From assembly GCA_028872015.1 (NCBI GenBank), contig JAGWLO010000008.1, positions 1-64,000 of the forward strand: a stretch of 64,000 nt of DNA, read 5' to 3'. A program made the translations under genes and the position numbers. The DNA is from Burkholderiales bacterium. Its GTDB lineage: Bacteria > Pseudomonadota > Gammaproteobacteria > Burkholderiales > Burkholderiaceae_C. The notes beneath the pieces were generated by a model. The model made no database searches. It saw only the letters and a list, made by a program, of their open reading frames with translations, and was not told the origin of the DNA. How positions within the stretch are numbered: the first letter of the stretch is position 1; the number at the start of each line of letters is the position of its first letter. This document shows, piece by piece, positions 41,338 through 49,823 of this stretch.

Positions 41338-42228
41338 TCACTCGATGTTCTGCACCTGCTCCCGCATCTGCTCGATCGCCACCTTCATCTCCACGGAGAT
41401 CGTGGTCAGCTCCAGCGCTGCGCTCTTGCTGCCCAGCGTGTTGGCCTCGCGCTGCAGTTCCTGGATCAGGAATTCGAGCCGTTTGCCGAGTTCGCCGCCG
41501 GTGGTCAGCAGGCGTTCGATCTCGTCCAGGTGCGAGGCCAGTCGCGACAGCTCTTCGGCCACGTCGATGCGCAGGGCGAAGGTCGCGGCCTCGCCCATGG
41601 CGCGCTCGTGCAGCGATTGCGCCGGCACGCTGGCCGCGGCCTGCACGCTGGCCAGGGCCTCGTTCCAGCGCTCCAGGAAGCGCGCCTGCTGGCGTTGCAC
41701 CACGGCAGGCACTAGCGGCGCGGCCTGGGCCGCCAGCTCGCGCAGCCGGGCCACGCGGCCCAGCAGCATCGCCACCAGGCGCGCGCCTTCGCGGGCACGC
41801 GCTTCGCGCAGGCCGTCGATGCAGTCCCGGGCGGCACGCAGCGCCGGCTCGTCCAGCGCCGCCGCCGCGCTGCCGCCGCGGCACCAGTGCAGCACCTCGT
41901 CGACGCTGAGCGAGCGCGCCTGGGGCAGCCAGCCCTGCACCGCGGCCTGCTGGTGCGCCAGCCGATTGAGCTGCTCGGGCGTGGGCGCGGGCAGTGCGGT
42001 TTCGGCCTCGCGCGCGGTGGTCAGCCGCAGCTCGATCTTGCCGCGCCTGAATCCGGCCGTGAGCAGCTCGCGCAAGGCCGGCTCGAGCGAGCGCAGCTCG
42101 TCGGGCAGGCGCAGCACCAGATCGAGAAAACGGCCGTTGACCGAGCGTGCCTCCACCGTCACGGCCGGGGCCTGCGCGCTGCCTTCCGAGGCGGCTTGCG
42201 CGTAACCCGTCATGCTATAAACAGCCAT
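41338..42228 (-). CDS. yicC: YicC family endoribonuclease
   Basis: 296 residues, the full family length. The N-terminus VYSMTGYAQAA and the C-terminal DUF1732 part (AEELSRLASHLDEIERLL, GKRLEFLIQELQREANTLGSKSA, TTISVEMKVAIEQMREQVQNIE) are typical. YicC proteins are RNases that act on small RNAs in enterobacteria. The integrative element has entered at the last codons; it restores the reading frame fully, so the protein is unchanged. Upstream the gene is divergent from the kinase at 42261 with only 32 bases between them. It is separated from its usual neighbour gmk by 16.4 kb. Confidence 0.95.
   Translation of the reverse strand: MAVYSMTGYAQAASEGSAQAPAVTVEARSVNGRFLDLVLRLPDELRSLEPALRELLTAGFRRGKIELRLTTAREAETALPAPTPEQLNRLAHQQAAVQGWLPQARSLSVDEVLHWCRGGSAAAALDEPALRAARDCIDGLREARAREGARLVAMLLGRVARLRELAAQAAPLVPAVVQRQQARFLERWNEALASVQAAASVPAQSLHERAMGEAATFALRIDVAEELSRLASHLDEIERLLTTGGELGKRLEFLIQELQREANTLGSKSAALELTTISVEMKVAIEQMREQVQNIE
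41340..41361. other. attR: right copy of the 22-bp attachment repeat
   Basis: Identical to 24957-24978. It encodes the last seven YicC residues (EQVQNIE) plus the first base of the stop. The two bases past the repeat (41338-41339) come from the element and complete a TGA in place of the original TAA. Confidence 0.9.
42195..42221 (+). promoter_or_regulatory. Candidate promoter for the kinase-phosphatase pair
   Basis: TATAAA at 42216-42221 stands out in this GC-rich sequence; a CTTGCG at 42195-42200 lies 15 bases before it. Both are inside the first codons of the divergent yicC gene. The spacing is short, so this is tentative. Confidence 0.35.
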
Positions 42229-42260
42229 CGCGTACGCGCCCTCCGCAGCCCCGGTCGATT

Positions 42261-43229
42261 ATGTCAAAGCCCAAGCCCGCGCCGCTGCCTTCGGGCACCG
42301 TCGTGGGTGGCTATTCGATCGTCAAGAAGCTGGCCGCCGGTGGCTTCGGCGTGGTCTACCTGGCCGAGGGTGAAAAGCAGCAGCTGGTCGCCATCAAGGA
42401 GTACCTGCCTGCCAGCCTGGCCGAGCGCTCGCCCGGCGAGCTGACGCCGCGCGTCAAGCCCGACAAGCAGCCGTTGTACCGGCTCGGGCTGAAAAGCTTC
42501 TTCGAAGAAGGGCGCTCGCTGGCCCAGATCAGCCACCCGAGCGTGGTCTCGGTGCTGAACTTCTTCCGCGAGAACGAGACCGTCTACATGGTGATGAACT
42601 ACCTGCAGGGCGACACGCTGCAGGATTTCATCGTCACCGCGCGCGATCTCAAGCGCGACAAGGTGTTCCGCGAGAGCACCATCCGCAGCCTGTTCGACGA
42701 GATCCTGCGCGGCCTGCGCATCGTGCACCAGCACAAGATGCTGCACCTGGACATCAAGCCGGCCAACATCTTCGTCACCAACGAGAACAAGGCCGTGATG
42801 CTCGACTTCGGCGCCGCGCGCGAGGTGCTGAGCAAGGAGGGCAACTTCATCCGCCCGATGTACACGCCGGGCTTCGCCGCGCCCGAGATGTACCGCCGCG
42901 ACGGCACCCTGGGCCCCTGGACCGACATCTACGCCATCGGCGCCTGCATCTATGCCTGCATGCAGGGCTACCCGCCGAACGACGCGCCGCAGCGGCTCGA
43001 GAAGGACCGGCTCGCGCTGAGCCTGTCGCGGCTGCGCAATGTCTACTCGGACAACCTGATCGAGGTCACCGAGTGGTGCATGTCGCTCGACCCGCTCAGC
43101 CGCCCGCAAAGCGTGTTCGCGCTGCAGAAGGAGCTCTCGCGCGAGACCGAGCGCCGCTACACCAAGCTTAGCTTCGGCGAGCGCCTGAAGCTGCAGCTCG
43201 AGACCATGAAGACCGGCGCCAAAGCGTGA
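42261..43229 (+). CDS. Ser/Thr protein kinase, non-RD type
   Basis: 322 residues, essentially one kinase domain without a membrane helix. Glycine loop AAGGFG at 25-30, VAIKEYLP with Lys46, catalytic loop HLDIKPAN at 162-169 (Leu in place of the usual Arg, so non-RD), DFGAAR at 182-187 and FAAPEMY after it. The KEY-LP segment and the following SLAER match the T6SS kinase at 19106 (KEYMPSSLAAR), so the two are paralogues of one subfamily. The PP2C gene 86 bases downstream is the likely partner phosphatase. The pair sits between yicC and rph; its substrate is unknown. No FHA gene accompanies it. Confidence 0.92.
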   Translation: MSKPKPAPLPSGTVVGGYSIVKKLAAGGFGVVYLAEGEKQQLVAIKEYLPASLAERSPGELTPRVKPDKQPLYRLGLKSFFEEGRSLAQISHPSVVSVLNFFRENETVYMVMNYLQGDTLQDFIVTARDLKRDKVFRESTIRSLFDEILRGLRIVHQHKMLHLDIKPANIFVTNENKAVMLDFGAAREVLSKEGNFIRPMYTPGFAAPEMYRRDGTLGPWTDIYAIGACIYACMQGYPPNDAPQRLEKDRLALSLSRLRNVYSDNLIEVTEWCMSLDPLSRPQSVFALQKELSRETERRYTKLSFGERLKLQLETMKTGAKA

Positions 43230-43315
43230 ACGCCCGCGCCCGGTTCACTGGCGTCCTCCTGAGGGGACCGCTCGCGCCCGCGGGGCGGCCTGGCGGGTGC
43301 TAGGGCGGGGCGCAG

Positions 43316-44239
43316 ATGCAGTTCTCCGTCTACCAGCTCAGCCGCAAGGGCGGCCGCCAGAAGAACGAAGACCGGATGGGCTATTGCTACACCCGGGACG
43401 CCGGGCTGTTCGCCCTGGCCGACGGCATGGGTGGTCACCCCGAGGGCGAGGTGGCGTCGCAGCTGGCGCTGGCCACGCTGGCGGCGATGTTCCAGCGCGA
43501 GGCGCGGCCCAAGCTGGCCGACCCGCTGCGCTTCCTGCACGAGGCCATCGTCGCCGGTCATCACCAGTTGCTGCGCTACGCCACCGAGCGCGCGCTGATC
43601 GACACCCCGCGCACCACCCTGGTCGCCTGCCTGATCCAGGGCAACACCGCGTACTGGGCCCACTGCGGCGACTCGCGCCTGTACCTGGTGCGCGGCGACA
43701 AGCTGGTGGCGCGCACGCGCGACCACAGCTACTCCGAGCTGCAGGACACGCTGTCGCAGGTGGTGCCGATGAATGGCCGCGTCAACCGCAACGTGCTGTT
43801 CACCTGCCTGGGCAGCCCGGGCAAGCCGGTGGTCGATACCGCGGGGCCGCTGGTGGTGCGGCCGGGCGACCGCGTGATGCTGTGCTCCGATGGTCTGTGG
43901 GGCAGCCTCAGCGACGCCGTGATCACCGAGATCCTGGCCCACCACCCGATCTCCGACGCCGTGCCCGAGCTGGTCGAGCGCGCCTTGCGCACCGCCGGCC
44001 ACACCAGCGACAACGTCACCGTGCTGGCCGTCGAGTGGGAGGCGGCCGAGGACGCCGACAACGCCAGCGCCGTGTCCACCCAGGCCCTGGGCGACGAGGT
44101 CTTCGCCTCGACCATCCAGGCCAGCCTGGCCGGCGACGGCAGCGCCGACGAGCTCGACGAGGCCGAGATCGAGCGGTCCATCCGCGAGATCAACGAGGCC
44201 ATCCAGCGCAGCAGCAAGAAGGGCCCCCAAGCTCGCTGA
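43316..44239 (+). CDS. PP2C-family Ser/Thr phosphatase
   Basis: 307 residues. PP2C motifs in order: RQKNEDRMG near 14-22, LADGMGGHPEGEVAS near 34-48, HCGDSRLYLV near 116, RDHSYSEL, CSDGLWGSL near 192 and SDNVTVLAVEW near 231. The catalytic domain ends at about 240; a further acidic tail of 65 residues (DELDEAEIERSIREINEA) follows. It probably reverses the action of the kinase upstream. The last codons and stop (GPQAR then TGA) lie inside an intergenic-type repeat whose second copy follows at once, so the tail may have been altered by repeat insertion. The gene lacks a clear strong ribosome site (AGGGCGGGG upstream). Confidence 0.92.
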   Translation: MQFSVYQLSRKGGRQKNEDRMGYCYTRDAGLFALADGMGGHPEGEVASQLALATLAAMFQREARPKLADPLRFLHEAIVAGHHQLLRYATERALIDTPRTTLVACLIQGNTAYWAHCGDSRLYLVRGDKLVARTRDHSYSELQDTLSQVVPMNGRVNRNVLFTCLGSPGKPVVDTAGPLVVRPGDRVMLCSDGLWGSLSDAVITEILAHHPISDAVPELVERALRTAGHTSDNVTVLAVEWEAAEDADNASAVSTQALGDEVFASTIQASLAGDGSADELDEAEIERSIREINEAIQRSSKKGPQAR

Positions 44240-44327
44240 CTGAGGCCCCCAAGCTCGCTGGCGCTCGCTGCCCCCCGAGGGGGATGCTCCGCCGACGGCC
44301 CGGCAAAGCCGGTTCCGTGGCGGGCCG
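44223..44327. repeat. REP-like intergenic element with hairpins
   Basis: GCCCCCAAGCTCGCTG occurs at 44223-44238 and again at 44245-44260. It is followed by C-run/G-run hairpin sequence (44271-44283), a CCGGC-AAA-GCCGG hairpin (44300-44312) and an outer pair CGGCCCG/CGGGCCG (44296-44302, 44321-44327). From memory such elements are common between genes in related Burkholderiales. The first copy forms the end of the phosphatase gene. Confidence 0.6.
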
Positions 44328-44360
44328 CTTGATCTCAACACTCCACGACGGGACTCTTCC

Positions 44361-45101
44361 ATGCCTTACGAACGATCTGGCGGCCGCGCGGCCGATGCGC
44401 TGCGCGCCGTGACCCTCACGCGCGGCTACACGCGCCATGCCGAAGGCTCGGTGCTGGTCTGCTTCGGCGACACCCAGGTGTTGTGCACCGCCTCGGTCGA
44501 AGAGAAGGTGCCGCCCTTCAAGCGCGGCAGCGGCCAGGGCTGGCTCACGGCCGAGTACGGCATGCTGCCGCGCGCCACCCACACCCGCAGCGACCGCGAG
44601 GCGGCCAAGGGCAAGCAGAGCGGCCGCACGCAGGAGATCCAGCGGCTGATCGGCCGCAGCCTGCGCAGCGTGTTCGACCTGGCGGCGCTGGGCGAGCGCA
44701 CCATCGCGCTGGACTGCGACGTGCTGCAGGCCGATGGCGGCACGCGCACGGCGGCCATCACCGGTGCCTTCGTCGCCGCGCACGATGCGGTGAGCTGGCT
44801 CATCGCGCAGGGCAGGCTGGGGGTCAGCCCGATCCGCGACTTCGTCGCCGCGGTCTCGGTCGGCGTGGTGCAGGGCACGCCGCTGCTCGACCTGGAATAC
44901 ATCGAAGACTCGGCCTGCGACACGGACATGAACGTGGTGATGACGGGCCGCGGCGGCTTCGTCGAAGTCCAGGGCACGGCCGAAGGCGCTCCCTTCACGC
45001 GCGCCGAGATGGACCGCCTGCTGGCGCTGGCCGACCAGGGCATCCGCGAGCTCGGCGCGGCGCAGCGGCGGGCGCTGGGCCTGGCGCCCGAGCCGGCGTG
45101 A
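44361..45101 (+). CDS. rph: Ribonuclease PH
   Basis: 246 residues, full length. RNase PH trims the 3' ends of tRNA precursors with phosphate. The family pattern is clear: [21 protein letters not shown] at the start, [33 protein letters not shown] near 63-95 (phosphate and RNA contacts), [21 protein letters not shown] near 112-132, and [19 protein letters not shown] near 178. The start at 44361 follows an AT-richer gap after the REP-like element. Its stop overlaps the rdgB start by one base, so the two are coupled. Rph-rdgB-hemW is a common betaproteobacterial order. Confidence 0.97.
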   Translation: MPYERSGGRAADALRAVTLTRGYTRHAEGSVLVCFGDTQVLCTASVEEKVPPFKRGSGQGWLTAEYGMLPRATHTRSDREAAKGKQSGRTQEIQRLIGRSLRSVFDLAALGERTIALDCDVLQADGGTRTAAITGAFVAAHDAVSWLIAQGRLGVSPIRDFVAAVSVGVVQGTPLLDLEYIEDSACDTDMNVVMTGRGGFVEVQGTAEGAPFTRAEMDRLLALADQGIRELGAAQRRALGLAPEPA

Positions 45102-45727
45102 TGCGGCTGGTGCTGGCGTCTAACAACGCCAGGAAGCTGAGCGAACTGCAGGCCCTGCTGGCCGACCTGCCGGTCGAGCTCGTGGCGCAGAGCCGGCTCG
45201 GCATCGCCGAGGCCGACGAGCCGCACGCCACGTTCATCGAGAACGCGTTGGCGAAGGCGCGCCATGCCGCCGCGGCGGCCGACGGCGCCGCCATCGCCGA
45301 CGACTCGGGCCTGTGCGTGGACGCGCTGGACGGCGCGCCGGGCGTGATCTCGGCGCATTACGCCGGCGCGGTGGCGGCGCAGCCCGATCGCGAGGCGCAG
45401 CGCCGCGCGCAGGACACCGCCAACAACGCGCGCCTGCTGCAGGCCCTGCACGGCGTGGCCGACCGCCGCGCGCACTTCATCAGCACCCTGGTGGCCGTGC
45501 GCCGCGCGCAGGACCCCGAGCCGCTGGTGGCGGTGGGCCGCTGGCCGGGCGAGATCCTGGTGGCGCCGCGCGGCGGGCAGGGCTTCGGCTACGACCCGCT
45601 GGTGTTCATCCCCGGCCTGGGCTGCACGGTGGCCGAGCTGGACGCGGCGACGAAGAACGCGCACAGCCACCGCGCCCGCGCGATGGCGCAAATGAAGGCG
45701 CTGCTGCGCGAGGTCTGGCGGCTGTGA
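45101..45727 (+). CDS. rdgB: RdgB/HAM1 inosine/xanthosine triphosphate pyrophosphatase
   Basis: 208 residues. It hydrolyses ITP, XTP and dITP and so keeps damaged purines out of nucleic acids. Signature parts: LVLASNNARKLSEL at 3-16 (substrate loop), ATFIENALAKAR near 44, AIADDSGLCVDAL near 65 with the catalytic acidic pair, PGVISAHYAG, and GQGFGYDPLVFIP near 161 with AHSHRARAMAQM near the end. The ATG at 45101 shares a base with the rph stop, and the stop overlaps the hemW GTG (GTGA). Length and all motifs are normal. Confidence 0.96.
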   Translation: MRLVLASNNARKLSELQALLADLPVELVAQSRLGIAEADEPHATFIENALAKARHAAAAADGAAIADDSGLCVDALDGAPGVISAHYAGAVAAQPDREAQRRAQDTANNARLLQALHGVADRRAHFISTLVAVRRAQDPEPLVAVGRWPGEILVAPRGGQGFGYDPLVFIPGLGCTVAELDAATKNAHSHRARAMAQMKALLREVWRL

Positions 45728-46929
45728 GCGAGACGGTCGAGCATTACCTGCGGCCCGGCACGCTGCAGCTGGCGGCGCTGCCGCCGCTGGCGCTGTACGT
45801 GCACCTGCCCTGGTGCCTGAAGAAGTGCCCGTACTGCGATTTCAACTCGCACGAAGCGCGTGGCGCAGTGCCCGAGCAGGAGTACCTCGACGCGCTGTGC
45901 GCCGACCTCGAAGCCGCGCTGCCGCTGGTCTGGGGCCGCCGCATCGTCAGCGTCTTCATCGGCGGCGGCACCCCCAGCCTGTTCTCGCCCGCCGGCATCG
46001 ACCGCCTGATCGCCGACCTCCGTGCCCGGCTGCCCCTGGAGCCCGGCCTCGAGATCACGCTCGAAGCCAACCCCGGCACCTTCGAGCGCGAGCGCTTCAA
46101 GGCCTTCCGCGCCGCCGGCGTGACGCGGCTGTCGATCGGGGTGCAGAGCTTCGACGATGCAGCCCTGCAGCGCATCGGCCGCGTCCACGACGCGGCGCAG
46201 GCGCGCGCGGCGGTGGCCGAGGCGCGCGAAGCCTTCGACACCTTCAACATCGATCTCATGTACGCGCTGCCGGGCCAGAGCCTGGCGCAACTGCAGGCCG
46301 ATCTGGACACGGCGCTCGCCTTCGAGCCGCCGCACCTGTCGGTCTACCATCTGACGGTCGAGCCGAACACGGCCTTCGCCGTGCGCCCGCCGGCGCTGCC
46401 CGACGACGACAGCGCCAGCGACATGCTCGACCTGATCACCGAGCGCACCGCGGCGGCGGGCCTGGCGCGCTACGAGGTCTCGGCCTTCGCGCGGCCGGGG
46501 CATCGGTGTGCCCACAACCTGAACTACTGGGAGTTCGGCGACTACCTGGGGCTGGGGGCCGGCGCGCACGGCAAGCTGAGCTTTCCGCACCGCGTGCTGC
46601 GCCAGGTGCGCTGGCGCGAGCCGGCCGCCTACATGCTGCACGCGCGGGCCGGCAACGCGGTGTCGAACGCGCACGAGGTGTCGCGGCGCGATCTGCCGTT
46701 CGAGTTCATGCTGGGCGCGCTGCGGCTGCGCGAAGGCTTCGCGCAGGCGCGGTTCGCCGAGCGCACCGGCCTGCCGCATTCGGCCATCGCGGCCACCCTC
46801 GACGAGGCCGAGCGCCGCGGCCTCGTCCTGCGCGATGCGCTGACCGTGCGACCCACGGCGCGCGGCTTCGACTTCCTGTCGGACCTGCAGGCCTTGTTCC
46901 TGCCGGAAGGGCCAGGCGCGGCGGCCTAG
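45724..46929 (+). CDS. hemW: HemW radical-SAM heme chaperone
   Basis: 401 residues from GTG 45724, which overlaps the rdgB stop. The radical-SAM cluster motif is CLKKCPYCDF near 31-40: CxxxCxxC without the fourth cysteine that marks HemN, so this is HemW, a heme-binding chaperone rather than coproporphyrinogen oxidase. IGGGTPSLFS near 79 and LSIGVQSFDDAALQRIGRVH near 137 are typical. The C-terminal HemN_C-like winged helix follows (RRDLPFEFMLGALRLREGF). It closes the rph-rdgB-hemW run and converges on cheB with 24 bases between. Confidence 0.94.
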   Translation: MSETVEHYLRPGTLQLAALPPLALYVHLPWCLKKCPYCDFNSHEARGAVPEQEYLDALCADLEAALPLVWGRRIVSVFIGGGTPSLFSPAGIDRLIADLRARLPLEPGLEITLEANPGTFERERFKAFRAAGVTRLSIGVQSFDDAALQRIGRVHDAAQARAAVAEAREAFDTFNIDLMYALPGQSLAQLQADLDTALAFEPPHLSVYHLTVEPNTAFAVRPPALPDDDSASDMLDLITERTAAAGLARYEVSAFARPGHRCAHNLNYWEFGDYLGLGAGAHGKLSFPHRVLRQVRWREPAAYMLHARAGNAVSNAHEVSRRDLPFEFMLGALRLREGFAQARFAERTGLPHSAIAATLDEAERRGLVLRDALTVRPTARGFDFLSDLQALFLPEGPGAAA

Positions 46930-46953
46930 CCCGGGCTGGATGCGGTCGACGCG

Positions 46954-48051
46954 CTACACGCGCGAAGTCGTCGCGCCGGCGTGGGTGCGCAGCCATTCGA
47001 TCAGCCGTGGCGCGATCCGCGCCAGTGGCAGCACCTCGTGCGCCGCGCCGTGGGCGATGGCCTCGCGCGGCATGCCGAAGACGACGCAGCTGGCCTCGTC
47101 CTGGGCCACGTTCCAGCTGCCGGCCTCGCGCATGGCGCGCATCGCCTTCGCGCCGTCGGCGCCCATGCCGGTGAGCATCACGCCCAGCGCGTTGCGGCCG
47201 ACCACGCGCGCGGCGCTGTCGAAGAGCACCTCCACGCTGGGCTTGTGACGGTTCACGGCCTCGCCGTCGCGCACCCGGGCGACGTAGTTGGCGCCCGAGC
47301 GCTCCACCGACAGGTGCAGCCCGCCGGGCGCGATGTAGGCGTGGCCGGGCAGCACGCGCTCGCCGTCGCGGGCCTCGGCCACGCGGATGCGGCACAGGCC
47401 GTCCAGTCGCGCCGCGTAGCTCTTGGTGAAGCCGGGCGGCATGTGCTGCGTGATCATCACCGCCGGGCTGTCGGCCGGCAGGTCGGCCAGCAGCTCTCGC
47501 GTGGCTTCGGTGCCCCCGGTGGAGGCCCCGATGAAGATGATCTTCTCGGTCGACAGCTGGCCCAGGGATGCAGGCGGCGGCGCCTTGGCGGCCGAGCCGG
47601 CCGCATCCGCCGCCCCGGCCACCGGTGCCGCCGCGAGCCGGTGCACGCGTGCCTGGGCGGCGGTGCGGATCTTGTCGGTGATGTCGTCGCCAAGCTGGCG
47701 CAGGCCGTCGGCGACGCCGATCTTGGGCTTGGCGACGAAGTCCACCGCGCCCAGCTCCAGTGCCTTCAACGTGACGTCGGCACCGCGCTCGGTGAGGGTG
47801 CTGACCATCACCACCGGCATCGGTCGCAGGCGCATCAGCCGGGCCAGGAAGTCGATGCCGTCCATGCGCGGCATCTCGATGTCCAGCGTGATGACGTCGG
47901 GGTCGAGATTGCGGATCATCTCGCGCGCCACCAGTGGGTCGCTGGCCGCGCCCACGCAGCACATGTCGCTCTGGCGGTCGATGATCTGCGCCAGCAGCCC
48001 GCGCACCAGCGCCGAGTCGTCCACCACCACCACGCGTATCTTGCCGCTCAT
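46954..48051 (-). CDS. cheB: Chemotaxis methylesterase/deamidase CheB
   Basis: 365 residues. The receiver domain (about 1-125) has the acidic pair Asp11-Asp12 and the phosphorylation site Asp57 in ITLDIEMP. After a linker the methylesterase domain shows [11 protein letters not shown] near 176-186 (catalytic Ser), [17 protein letters not shown] near 208 (His) and [13 protein letters not shown] near 300 (Asp). It removes methyl groups from chemoreceptors when phosphorylated. It follows cheD by 23 bases on the minus strand; cheR lies further upstream, giving the order cheR-cheD-cheB. No cheA or cheW is in the window. Confidence 0.97.
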   Translation of the reverse strand: MSGKIRVVVVDDSALVRGLLAQIIDRQSDMCCVGAASDPLVAREMIRNLDPDVITLDIEMPRMDGIDFLARLMRLRPMPVVMVSTLTERGADVTLKALELGAVDFVAKPKIGVADGLRQLGDDITDKIRTAAQARVHRLAAAPVAGAADAAGSAAKAPPPASLGQLSTEKIIFIGASTGGTEATRELLADLPADSPAVMITQHMPPGFTKSYAARLDGLCRIRVAEARDGERVLPGHAYIAPGGLHLSVERSGANYVARVRDGEAVNRHKPSVEVLFDSAARVVGRNALGVMLTGMGADGAKAMRAMREAGSWNVAQDEASCVVFGMPREAIAHGAAHEVLPLARIAPRLIEWLRTHAGATTSRV

Positions 48052-48074
48052 GAAGCCGGGTCCAGTTTCGGCGG

Positions 48075-48743
48075 CTAGAACAGATCCACCGAGCCGCCGG
48101 CGGCCACCGCCGGCACGGCACGCGCCGCCGCGGCGCGCTCTTGCGCCACCAGGGCGTCGGTGTTGGTCGTGGCCAGTCGCTTGACCATCGCCTTGCCGCT
48201 GGCGGGCAGGAAACAGACCTTGCGCGGGCAGGTGTCGAGCACGTCCTTGCTGACCACCGGTATGCGCTCGGTGCGCAGGTAGTCGAGCACGAATTCGGTG
48301 TTCTGCTGGCCGACGTTGATGCTGCTCATGCCGCGGATCACCGCGCCGCCGCCGAAGACCTTGGCCTCCATCGTGGCGCGCGTGGCGCCCCGCTTGACCA
48401 TCTCGCCGATCAGCAGGTCCATCGCGAAGCTGCCATACCTTCCCGTGTCACGGCCGCTGTCGGTGCCGCCGCCGGCATCCGGCAGCAGGAAATGGTTCAT
48501 GCCGCCGACGCGCCGCTCGCGGTCCCACAGGCAGGCGGCGATGCACGAGCCCAGCGTGGTGAGCAGCAGGATGTTCTCGTCGTGGACGAAGAATTCGCCC
48601 GGCAGGATCTTGACCGCGTCGTTGCGGAAATGCGCATCGTAGAAGAAGAACGAAGCCTCGCCCGGCTTGCGCGCGCGCGCCCGCAGCTGCGCCAGGCGGC
48701 TGATCGGTGCGGTGGCAGGCGGGGGGACGACGGCGCTCGACAT
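48075..48743 (-). CDS. cheD: Chemoreceptor glutamine deamidase CheD
   Basis: 222 residues. CheD deamidates glutamines of chemoreceptors. The catalytic cysteine is Cys67 in [13 protein letters not shown] and the histidine is His84 in [10 protein letters not shown], followed by a [18 protein letters not shown] segment and [25 protein letters not shown] near 135-160. The N-terminal 30 residues are an extra tail. The C-terminus is extended by about 25 Ala-rich residues. The gene lies between cheR and cheB on the minus strand, 65 bases after the cheR stop. It is complete, with all known active-site residues. Confidence 0.95.
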   Translation of the reverse strand: MSSAVVPPPATAPISRLAQLRARARKPGEASFFFYDAHFRNDAVKILPGEFFVHDENILLLTTLGSCIAACLWDRERRVGGMNHFLLPDAGGGTDSGRDTGRYGSFAMDLLIGEMVKRGATRATMEAKVFGGGAVIRGMSSINVGQQNTEFVLDYLRTERIPVVSKDVLDTCPRKVCFLPASGKAMVKRLATTNTDALVAQERAAAARAVPAVAAGGSVDLF

Positions 48744-48808
48744 GGCGGGGGTGCGAAGACGTTATCGGCCCGGCAGCGGGGGGCTTGAGCGGGCCGGGGC
48801 CGGGCGGC

Positions 48809-49669
48809 CTACACCCGTTCGTAGACCGTCTTGCCGCGCAGCCGGAAGAGATCCCGCGATTCGGTGAAATTCTCCGAGTGCCCGACGTAGAGCAGGCCGC
48901 CCGGCTTCATCGCCGCATGCGTGCGCTCCAGCACGCGGCGCTGGGTCGGTGCGTCGAAGTAGATCATCACGTTGCGGCAGAACACGAGGTCGAAGGGTTC
49001 GCCCAGGCTGGCCCAGTTCGGGCTCATCAGATTGAAGACGCGGAACTCGATCAGCCGCGCCAGCTCGGGCCGCACGCGGATGAAGCCGCCGTTGCCGCCG
49101 GTGCCGCGCAAAAAATGGCGCTTCAGCCGCTCGGCGCTGAGGCCGCGCGCATCGGCGGCATACACGCCGCGCTCGGCGCTGGCCAGCACCTTGGTGTCGA
49201 TGTCGCTGCACACCAGCCGCACCGGCGGTGCCGGCCCCAGCGCCTCCAGCGCGGTCATCGCCAGCGAATACGGCTCCTCGCCGGTGGAGGCCGCGTTGCA
49301 CCACAGGCGCACCGGTTTCCCGCCCGCCGCCGTGCGGGCGCGCAGATCGTCGCCCAGGGCGAGGAAGTGGTGCTCCTCGCGGAAGAAGGCGGTCAGGTTG
49401 GTGGTGAGGCAGTTGACGAACTCCTGCCACTCGGCGTCGGCAGCCGGGCCGCCGCGGCCCTCGAGCCAGGCCAGGTAGCCGGAGAACGTGGCGTGCCGGG
49501 TCTCGCGCAGGCGGCGCGACAGGCGGCTGTACACCATGGCGTGCTTGCCGGCGTGCAGGCTGATGCCGGCGCGCTGGTGGATGAGCGCGCGCACCCGCTC
49601 GAAGTCGCCGTCGGTGAACTCGAACTCGGGCTCGTTGACGGCCGTGGGCAGGGTGGCGCAAGTCGTCAT
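48809..49669 (-). CDS. cheR: Chemotaxis methyltransferase CheR
   Basis: 286 residues from ATG 49669; the frame is open to 49729, but the upstream part has poor character. CheR adds methyl groups from S-adenosylmethionine to chemoreceptor glutamates. The N-terminal helical domain (FERVRALIHQRAGISLHAGKHAMVYSRLSRRLR) is followed by the SAM-binding domain: LWCNAASTGEEPYSLAM near 116, VCSDIDTKVLASAERGVY near 147, FNLMSPNWASLGEPFDLVFCRNVMIYF near 215-241. It heads the cheR-cheD-cheB run. The 154 bases to the divergent cyclase gene at 49824 probably hold the promoters of both. Confidence 0.95.
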   Translation of the reverse strand: MTTCATLPTAVNEPEFEFTDGDFERVRALIHQRAGISLHAGKHAMVYSRLSRRLRETRHATFSGYLAWLEGRGGPAADAEWQEFVNCLTTNLTAFFREEHHFLALGDDLRARTAAGGKPVRLWCNAASTGEEPYSLAMTALEALGPAPPVRLVCSDIDTKVLASAERGVYAADARGLSAERLKRHFLRGTGGNGGFIRVRPELARLIEFRVFNLMSPNWASLGEPFDLVFCRNVMIYFDAPTQRRVLERTHAAMKPGGLLYVGHSENFTESRDLFRLRGKTVYERV

Positions 49670-49823
49670 GGCAGGGTGGTTGGGGCGCTCGGCCGGTTCG
49701 CAGCCCCGCAGTGTGCGCAGCCGGGCCACCCGTCAGTGCCCGGAATTGGCCACGCGTGGGGGCGCATATCAGCGCTGGCCGCGAGGGGGGCGCTGCTAGA
49801 CTGCCCCGGACTCGAAGCCTGCC

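Larger units (their letters stand above)
24957..41361. mobile_element. 16.4-kb integrative element inserted in the 3' end of yicC
   Basis: The element is bounded by a 22-bp direct repeat at 24957-24978 and 41340-41361. The right copy encodes the last seven residues of YicC and its stop (TGA); the left copy encodes the same residues but ends in TAA and is orphaned before gmk. A P4-type integrase (39885-41165) lies beside the right end. Matching tandem GGGTACA motifs lie inside both ends. The cargo is toxin-antitoxin pairs, nucleases, a primase-helicase and ATPases. The yicC-gmk neighbourhood, normally contiguous, is split. No conjugation or phage structural genes are present, so it is mobilisable at most, or degraded. 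Confidence 0.92.

Noticed and set aside
24979-41339. The island as a prophage or conjugative element
   Set aside because: No capsid, tail, terminase, relaxase, coupling protein or mating-pair genes are present; only integration and conflict-type genes were found.
45724-46929. Coproporphyrinogen III oxidase (HemN) for this radical-SAM gene
   Set aside because: The cluster motif lacks the fourth cysteine of HemN (CDF instead of CxC), and the gene order matches hemW.
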